Assembly: GCA_003220985.1 (NCBI GenBank)
Contig: QHTY01000156.1
Coordinates: forward strand, 1-15,869
Length of the DNA: 15,869 nucleotides
Direction of reading: 5' to 3'
From: Gemmatimonadota bacterium
GTDB lineage: Bacteria > Gemmatimonadota > Gemmatimonadetes > Gemmatimonadales > GWC2-71-9
The notes beneath the pieces are model-generated. The model was not told where the DNA came from and did not search any database. It saw nothing but the letters and a program-made list of their open reading frames with translations. Positions 12,035 to 15,869 of the stretch are shown piece after piece. Both the position numbers and the translations under genes were made by a program. Position 1 is the stretch's first letter. Each line of letters starts with the position of its first letter.

Positions 12035-14467
12035 ATGTCAGACCGGATGACTTTGCCCGTCCTGCCGCTGCGCGATGCCGTGCTGTTCCCCGGCGTCGCG
12101 TCGCCCATCGGCGCGGGCCGTCCAGCGACATTGCGCGCCATAGAAGCCGCCCTCAAGAATCCCGACCGCAAGGTCTTCGCGGTCGCGCAAAAGGAAAACA
12201 TCGACCAGGTCTCCCCCGGCGTGCTCTACAGCACCGGGACGATCGCGCGGATCAGCCAGGTCCAGCGCAATCTCGGCGGCGTCCAGCTGATCCTGCATGG
12301 CGAGGCGCGTGGGACGTCGGTCCACTATAGCGAGAGGAATGGCTACCTCGAGGCGACGGTCCGCGAAACGCCCGATTTGGCTCCCCTCAATGAAAAGGAC
12401 GCGGCGTTCGTAGCGTTGCATCGCGAGGTCCGCGAGCGGGCCGCCGAGTTGGGCCAGAAATCGGGCCTCCCGGCGGAAGTCGTCCAGCAGGTGCTCGAGG
12501 GTGTCGCGGACCCGGGCGCCCTCGCCGATCTCGTCGCCGGCCATCTCGACATTCAGTCGGCGGAGCGTCAGCAGCTGCTCGAGACGCTCGCGGTCGAGGA
12601 TCGGTTGCGTCGCGTCATCGTCCACGTGCAGCGCCAGATCGCGGTGCTGGACGCCCAGGAAGACATCAAGTCGCAGGTGCAGGAAGAACTCGGCGAGCGC
12701 CAGCGCGAGATGCTGCTCCGTGAGCAAATGAAGGCGATTCGCAAAGAGCTCGGCGAGGAAGAGGACGCGGCGGAAGACGATGATCTCAAGAAGCGGCTCG
12801 ACGCGCTGGATTTGCCGGAGGCCGCTCGGAAAGAGGTCGATCGCGAGCTCGGGCGCCTCGAGCGCGCCGGTCGCGAGTCGATGGAAGCGCAGGTCATTCG
12901 GACCTATCTCGAAACCGTCGCCGAGCTGCCGTGGAACAAGCGCGTGGAGGAATCGCTCGATCTGAAGCGCGCGGCGGAGATCCTCGAGGAAGACCACTAC
13001 GGTCTCCAGGACGTCAAGGATCAGGTGCTCGAGTTCCTGGCCGTGCGACAGCTGCGGCAGCAGCAGCCCAAGGAAGCAGCGCCGGGTAACGAGGATGATC
13101 GTGCCTCGCGGGCGCCGACGCTGTTGTTCGTCGGGCCGCCGGGTACCGGCAAGACATCGATCGCCAAGTCCATCGCGCGCGCGATGGGCCGGCCCTACGT
13201 GCGCATCTCGCTCGGCGGCGCGCGTGACGAGGCCGACATTCGCGGCCACCGGCGGACGTATGTGGGCGCTATGCCGGGCCGCATCATCCAGGGCATGAAA
13301 CAGGCCGGGGCGAAGAACCCCATCTTCTTGCTCGACGAAGTCGATAAGCTCGGCGTCTCGTTCCAGGGAGACCCCGCCGCGGCGCTGCTCGAGGTGCTGG
13401 ATCCGGCCCAAAACGACACGTTTACCGACCACTATCTCGGCGTGCCGTTCGACTTGTCCGAGGTCTTGTTCATCGCGACGGCGAATTTTATCCAGGGCAT
13501 TCCCGGGCCGCTGCTCGACCGTCTCGAAACCGTCAATTTCGCGGGCTACACCGAACGCGAGAAACTCGAGATCGCCAAGCGTTATCTCGTCCCGCGGCAG
13601 CTCCGCGAGAACGGCTTGCGGGCCGATCAGCTGACGCTGACCGATGCTGCGCTGAGCGAAATCATCGCGAGCTACACCCGTGAAGCCGGGGTCCGCCAGC
13701 TCGAGCGGGAAATCGGCAAGCTGGGACGGAAGATCGCCCGCAAAATCGCCGATGGTGAAACGGAGAACGTGACCGTCGGGCCGAAGGACATTCCTGATCT
13801 CATTGGGCGGCCGAAGGTGCACCCCGAGCGGATGGCAGGCGAGGATCAAGTCGGCGTGGCCACGGGGATGTACTACACACCGGTCGGCGGCGATATCATG
13901 TTCGTCGAGGCCAGCGTGATGCGCGGCAAGGGGGAGCTGCTCCTGACTGGACAGCTGGGCGACGTGATGAAAGAATCGGCGCGCGCGGCCCTCACCTACG
14001 CGAAGTCGCACGCCGACCTACTCGGGATTCCCGAAGGTGCATTCGTGGATACGGACATCCACATCCACGTGCCGGCCGGGGCGATTCCGAAGGATGGACC
14101 GTCGGCCGGGGTGACGATGGCCACGGCCCTGGTATCGGCGCTGTCGCGCCGGCCCGCGAGGCACGATCTCGCCATGACTGGCGAGGTTACGCTACGTGGG
14201 CGCGTGCTGCCGATCGGCGGTGTCAAGGAAAAAGTGCTTGGTGCCGTGCGGGCGGGGATCAACACCGTGATCCTGCCGAAGGAGAACGAGCGCGATCTCG
14301 AGGACCTCCCGGAAGAGGTGCGCAAGAGGCTCGAGGTGCATCTCGTCGAGGAGTTGGGCGACGTGCTGAGCCTGGCGTTGCGTGGTGCCCGATTCGAGGC
14401 GGGTCATCTCATCTTCGAGACGGAAGCGCCGCTGAGCTTAGCTCGCGCTCACTCCGGCCACAACTAA
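12035..14467 (+). CDS. lon: ATP-dependent Lon protease
   Basis: The 810-residue protein has the full LonA architecture. The N-terminal substrate-binding domain starts with TLPVLPLRDAVLFPGVASPI and runs to about residue 200. A helical segment with a coiled coil rich in Glu and Arg follows (about 205-300). The AAA+ module has Walker A GPPGTGKT (367-374) and Walker B FLLDEVDK (D434, E435). The C-terminal protease domain has KDGPSAGV with catalytic S690 and GGVKEKVLG with K731, the Ser-Lys dyad at normal spacing. The soluble cytoplasmic hexamer degrades misfolded and regulatory proteins. The length is slightly above that of E. coli Lon and the gene appears intact. It is divergent from the kinase gene, and its last 30 bp overlap the convergent TetR gene. 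Confidence 0.98.
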   Translation: MSDRMTLPVLPLRDAVLFPGVASPIGAGRPATLRAIEAALKNPDRKVFAVAQKENIDQVSPGVLYSTGTIARISQVQRNLGGVQLILHGEARGTSVHYSERNGYLEATVRETPDLAPLNEKDAAFVALHREVRERAAELGQKSGLPAEVVQQVLEGVADPGALADLVAGHLDIQSAERQQLLETLAVEDRLRRVIVHVQRQIAVLDAQEDIKSQVQEELGERQREMLLREQMKAIRKELGEEEDAAEDDDLKKRLDALDLPEAARKEVDRELGRLERAGRESMEAQVIRTYLETVAELPWNKRVEESLDLKRAAEILEEDHYGLQDVKDQVLEFLAVRQLRQQQPKEAAPGNEDDRASRAPTLLFVGPPGTGKTSIAKSIARAMGRPYVRISLGGARDEADIRGHRRTYVGAMPGRIIQGMKQAGAKNPIFLLDEVDKLGVSFQGDPAAALLEVLDPAQNDTFTDHYLGVPFDLSEVLFIATANFIQGIPGPLLDRLETVNFAGYTEREKLEIAKRYLVPRQLRENGLRADQLTLTDAALSEIIASYTREAGVRQLEREIGKLGRKIARKIADGETENVTVGPKDIPDLIGRPKVHPERMAGEDQVGVATGMYYTPVGGDIMFVEASVMRGKGELLLTGQLGDVMKESARAALTYAKSHADLLGIPEGAFVDTDIHIHVPAGAIPKDGPSAGVTMATALVSALSRRPARHDLAMTGEVTLRGRVLPIGGVKEKVLGAVRAGINTVILPKENERDLEDLPEEVRKRLEVHLVEELGDVLSLALRGARFEAGHLIFETEAPLSLARAHSGHN

Positions 14468-15028
14468 GTCGACCGCCGCCTCGCGCCAGCGCTCGCGGAG
14501 CGATGGTTCATCCGCGCCAAGCGGCCGGGCGCTGGCGGCGACGACGGCTTCCATATTGAGGTAGCCGACCATCAAGATCAGGGCCTGGGCGGCCGCGAGG
14601 TGCGGATCGAGATCATCCCGCACCTGGCCGAGGCCCTGTCCTTCCGCAAGCAACACGACCAGCCGATTGATGGCGGGTGCGAAGGCAGTTCCGGAGCGCG
14701 TCCCCTGTCCGATGAGCGCGACCACCTGAGGGTTTTGAGCGAGGAAGTCGAATTGCGCTGACAGCGTCAGGCGCAACCGCTGCAACGGTCCACCTGCCGG
14801 GAGAGCAAGCTCCGCGAGCGCTTTCTCCAGCTCGCCCGCGGATTGGGTGAGGACGGCTTGGAAGAGGCCGCGCTTGGAGTGGTAGTAGTAGAACAGCAGT
14901 TGCTTGTTGACGCCTGCTCGCTGCGCGATCTGCTCTACGCGCGCGCCCGCGAAGCCGCGCCTAGCGAACTCTTCGCGGGCTGCCGCAACAATTCGTAATG
15001 CCCTGTCATTGCCAAGTTTGGGTGGCAC
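14438..15028 (-). CDS. TetR/AcrR family transcriptional regulator
   Basis: The 196-residue protein starts at GTG 15028. Its N-terminal DNA-binding domain has ALRIVAAAREEFARRGFAG (10-28), then RVEQIAQRAGVNKQLLFYYY with the recognition helix at about 40-49, and HSKRGLF (50-56), all canonical TetR. The C-terminal ligand domain (about 65-196) is all-helical without recognisable specificity. There is no ATG in frame before the HTH. The GTG is the only start that leaves the palindrome at 15035-15064 outside the coding region and does not reach into the M14 gene. No Shine-Dalgarno is visible. The palindrome directly upstream suggests autorepression. Its other targets are unknown; the M14 peptidase gene just upstream on the same strand is one possibility. 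The 3' end overlaps lon by 30 bp. Confidence 0.92.
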   Translation of the reverse strand: MPPKLGNDRALRIVAAAREEFARRGFAGARVEQIAQRAGVNKQLLFYYYHSKRGLFQAVLTQSAGELEKALAELALPAGGPLQRLRLTLSAQFDFLAQNPQVVALIGQGTRSGTAFAPAINRLVVLLAEGQGLGQVRDDLDPHLAAAQALILMVGYLNMEAVVAASARPLGADEPSLRERWREAAVDLVVAGVSAS

Positions 15029-15034
15029 GTCGCC

Positions 15035-15064
15035 GATTTCGTCAACCGTTTGGTTGACAAAATC
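15035..15064. promoter_or_regulatory. Near-perfect 30-bp palindrome, candidate TetR operator
   Basis: GATTTCGTCAACC on the left and GGTTGACAAAATC on the right are inverted repeats of 13 bp with one mismatch around a central GTTT. The core GTCAACC-4-GGTTGAC is perfect. It begins six bases upstream of the TetR start codon and ends at the M14 stop codon. Size, symmetry and position match TetR-family operators. It is not GC-rich and is not followed by a T-run in either direction, so an intrinsic terminator is less likely. Confidence 0.7.
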
Positions 15065-15869
15065 TACGGCCCATCGCTCGGCGCCGCCACTGGTCGCGGC
15101 GTTGGCTTGGGGGCCGATGGCCACTGCACGCCCAGATCGTTCCAGTTCAGGATCGTATTGAATGCGAGCGCGAAGCTCCCCTGCGTCTCCCACCGCCAGA
15201 ACGGCCGGATCGCAAACAGCACGACATGCCCCTGACCTACGGGTGCATCGATCACCGCCGGCCGACCCGCCAACTCCTCACCGCTGACGAGCAGCCCCGA
15301 GAGCCGCAGCGAATCGCGCTTCTGATGAAAGCTCAGCACCACGCGTGGCCGGGTTCGCGCCTGTGCGGCGGTGAGATCCGGGTCCTGATCCTCTGGAATA
15401 TCACCGCTCGTATCCACCTGAAAGAGCGGCGATTGGTTGAAATACACAGCCAGCGTGTCGGGGTAGCCGTACGCGATCGGGCTGCGCGCGTCTTTCAGGG
15501 TGGCCCGAAAGATGGCGCCCGACGCGCGGAGCGCTCGCGCGGGCGTGATGTCGACGCCGCGCGTCACACCATAGTCGGTGAACACGGCCGACGTGCCACC
15601 CTCGGTGATCACCACGCCGCCTGCCGCAATCCACTGACTCAATGCCACCATCCCCTCGAGGCCGATGCCCGGCCGCACGTCAGCCGTGGAATCCATGCCG
15701 CTCAGGTTCGGCGTGAGCGCGCTGCGCCGCCATGGAATCGGCGGCCCGTTCATCGGAAGCCCGTTCACGATCTGCTGTGCGTTGTTCGACACGAACGGAA
15801 GCAGGAGCACATTGAATTGCTTCAGGAGTTCGCGGTTCTTGAGCTGCTGCACACTCAGATAGCGATAGG
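15064..15869 (-). CDS. 3' end of an M14-type zinc carboxypeptidase gene (C-terminal extension)
   Basis: The minus strand is open from the window edge to the TAG at 15064, giving about 267 residues. The stretch shows LSQWIAAGGVVITEGGTSAV, then LDARSPIAYGYP-like and AVYFNQSPLFQ segments, and near the end GRPAVIDAPVGQGHVVLFA and RPFWRWETQGSFALAFNTIL. I associate this C-terminal pattern with the glutamine-amidotransferase-like region that follows the catalytic domain in secreted M14 family metallopeptidases of Gemmatimonadota and Bacteroidota. The catalytic domain and any signal peptide lie outside the window, so the assignment rests on the tail only. The final residues are proline-rich (PSAPKPTPRPVAAPSDGP). 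The gene is followed by the palindrome and the TetR gene 35 bp downstream on the same strand. Confidence 0.65.
   Translation of the reverse strand, partial: YRYLSVQQLKNRELLKQFNVLLLPFVSNNAQQIVNGLPMNGPPIPWRRSALTPNLSGMDSTADVRPGIGLEGMVALSQWIAAGGVVITEGGTSAVFTDYGVTRGVDITPARALRASGAIFRATLKDARSPIAYGYPDTLAVYFNQSPLFQVDTSGDIPEDQDPDLTAAQARTRPRVVLSFHQKRDSLRLSGLLVSGEELAGRPAVIDAPVGQGHVVLFAIRPFWRWETQGSFALAFNTILNWNDLGVQWPSAPKPTPRPVAAPSDGP

Noticed and set aside
11856..12131. A 92-residue N-terminal extension of the kinase
   Set aside because: It would cross the intergenic region and the start of lon, has low-complexity Arg-rich sequence, and the natural kinase N-terminus begins at 11855.
12038..14011. A 657-codon open frame on the minus strand opposite lon
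   Set aside because: It mirrors the codon structure of a GC-rich, clearly real gene; its translation is rich in Arg, His, Asp and Leu with no recognisable domain.
15035..15064. Intrinsic terminator for the M14 gene
   Set aside because: The stem is AT-rich for this genome and no T-run follows on either strand; position and symmetry fit an operator better.
15029..15193. A longer TetR protein starting at 15193
   Set aside because: It would overlap the end of the M14 gene on the same strand and translate through the palindrome; the extra residues do not resemble a TetR N-terminus.

Overview
The window is GC-rich, gene-dense bacterial DNA, and every stretch over about 200 bp is coding. The gene repertoire suggests Gemmatimonadota or a close relative. 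Pointers are a Hanks-type kinase with a C-terminal 2TM segment and coiled coil, a three-part membrane/spermidine-synthase-fold/TPR protein, a fused alpha-beta E1 dehydrogenase, an M14 peptidase with a long C-terminal extension, and a four-helix-bundle gene framed by short purine repeats. This placement is inference from gene content; no rRNA or other marker is present.

Layout. (1) 1-1841: the 5' end of a MazG-type pyrophosphohydrolase (minus) and a DUF1015 gene (plus) start on the same CATG. DUF1015 then runs tail-to-tail into a DJ-1/PfpI gene, with overlapping 3' ends. (2) 1848-2310: a four-helix-bundle (23S rRNA IVS-type) gene enclosed by two inverted arrays, each of four GACGGAAG units. 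This is the most unusual structure in the window and resembles a free-standing intervening-sequence element. (3) 2331-4255: a small helical hypothetical protein, translationally linked to an amidohydrolase lipoprotein. (4) 4267-10030: a flavin reductase (minus), divergent from a fused E1 alpha/beta 2-oxoacid dehydrogenase. The E1 gene overlaps a membrane/spermidine-synthase-like/TPR gene by 11 bp. (5) 9969-11855: a transmembrane Ser/Thr kinase (minus) with a run of ten G in its linker. (6) 12035-14467: a complete Lon protease. (7) 14438-15869: a TetR regulator (minus) with a near-perfect 30-bp palindrome just upstream of its start, preceded by the 3' end of an M14-type carboxypeptidase gene.

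How the genes work together. No single pathway unites the window; it is mostly housekeeping genes (Lon, MazG, E1) mixed with accessory ones. Tight packing is the common theme. Three convergent pairs overlap at their 3' ends, one divergent pair overlaps at its start codons, and several starts lack a Shine-Dalgarno sequence while some have a TANNNT-like hexamer 6-8 nt upstream, which hints at leaderless transcripts. Where a Shine-Dalgarno is present (mazG-like, amidohydrolase, lon) it is clear. The best candidates for something new are the repeat-flanked four-helix-bundle unit, the G-tract that could switch the kinase between anchored and truncated forms, and the palindrome-controlled regulator.
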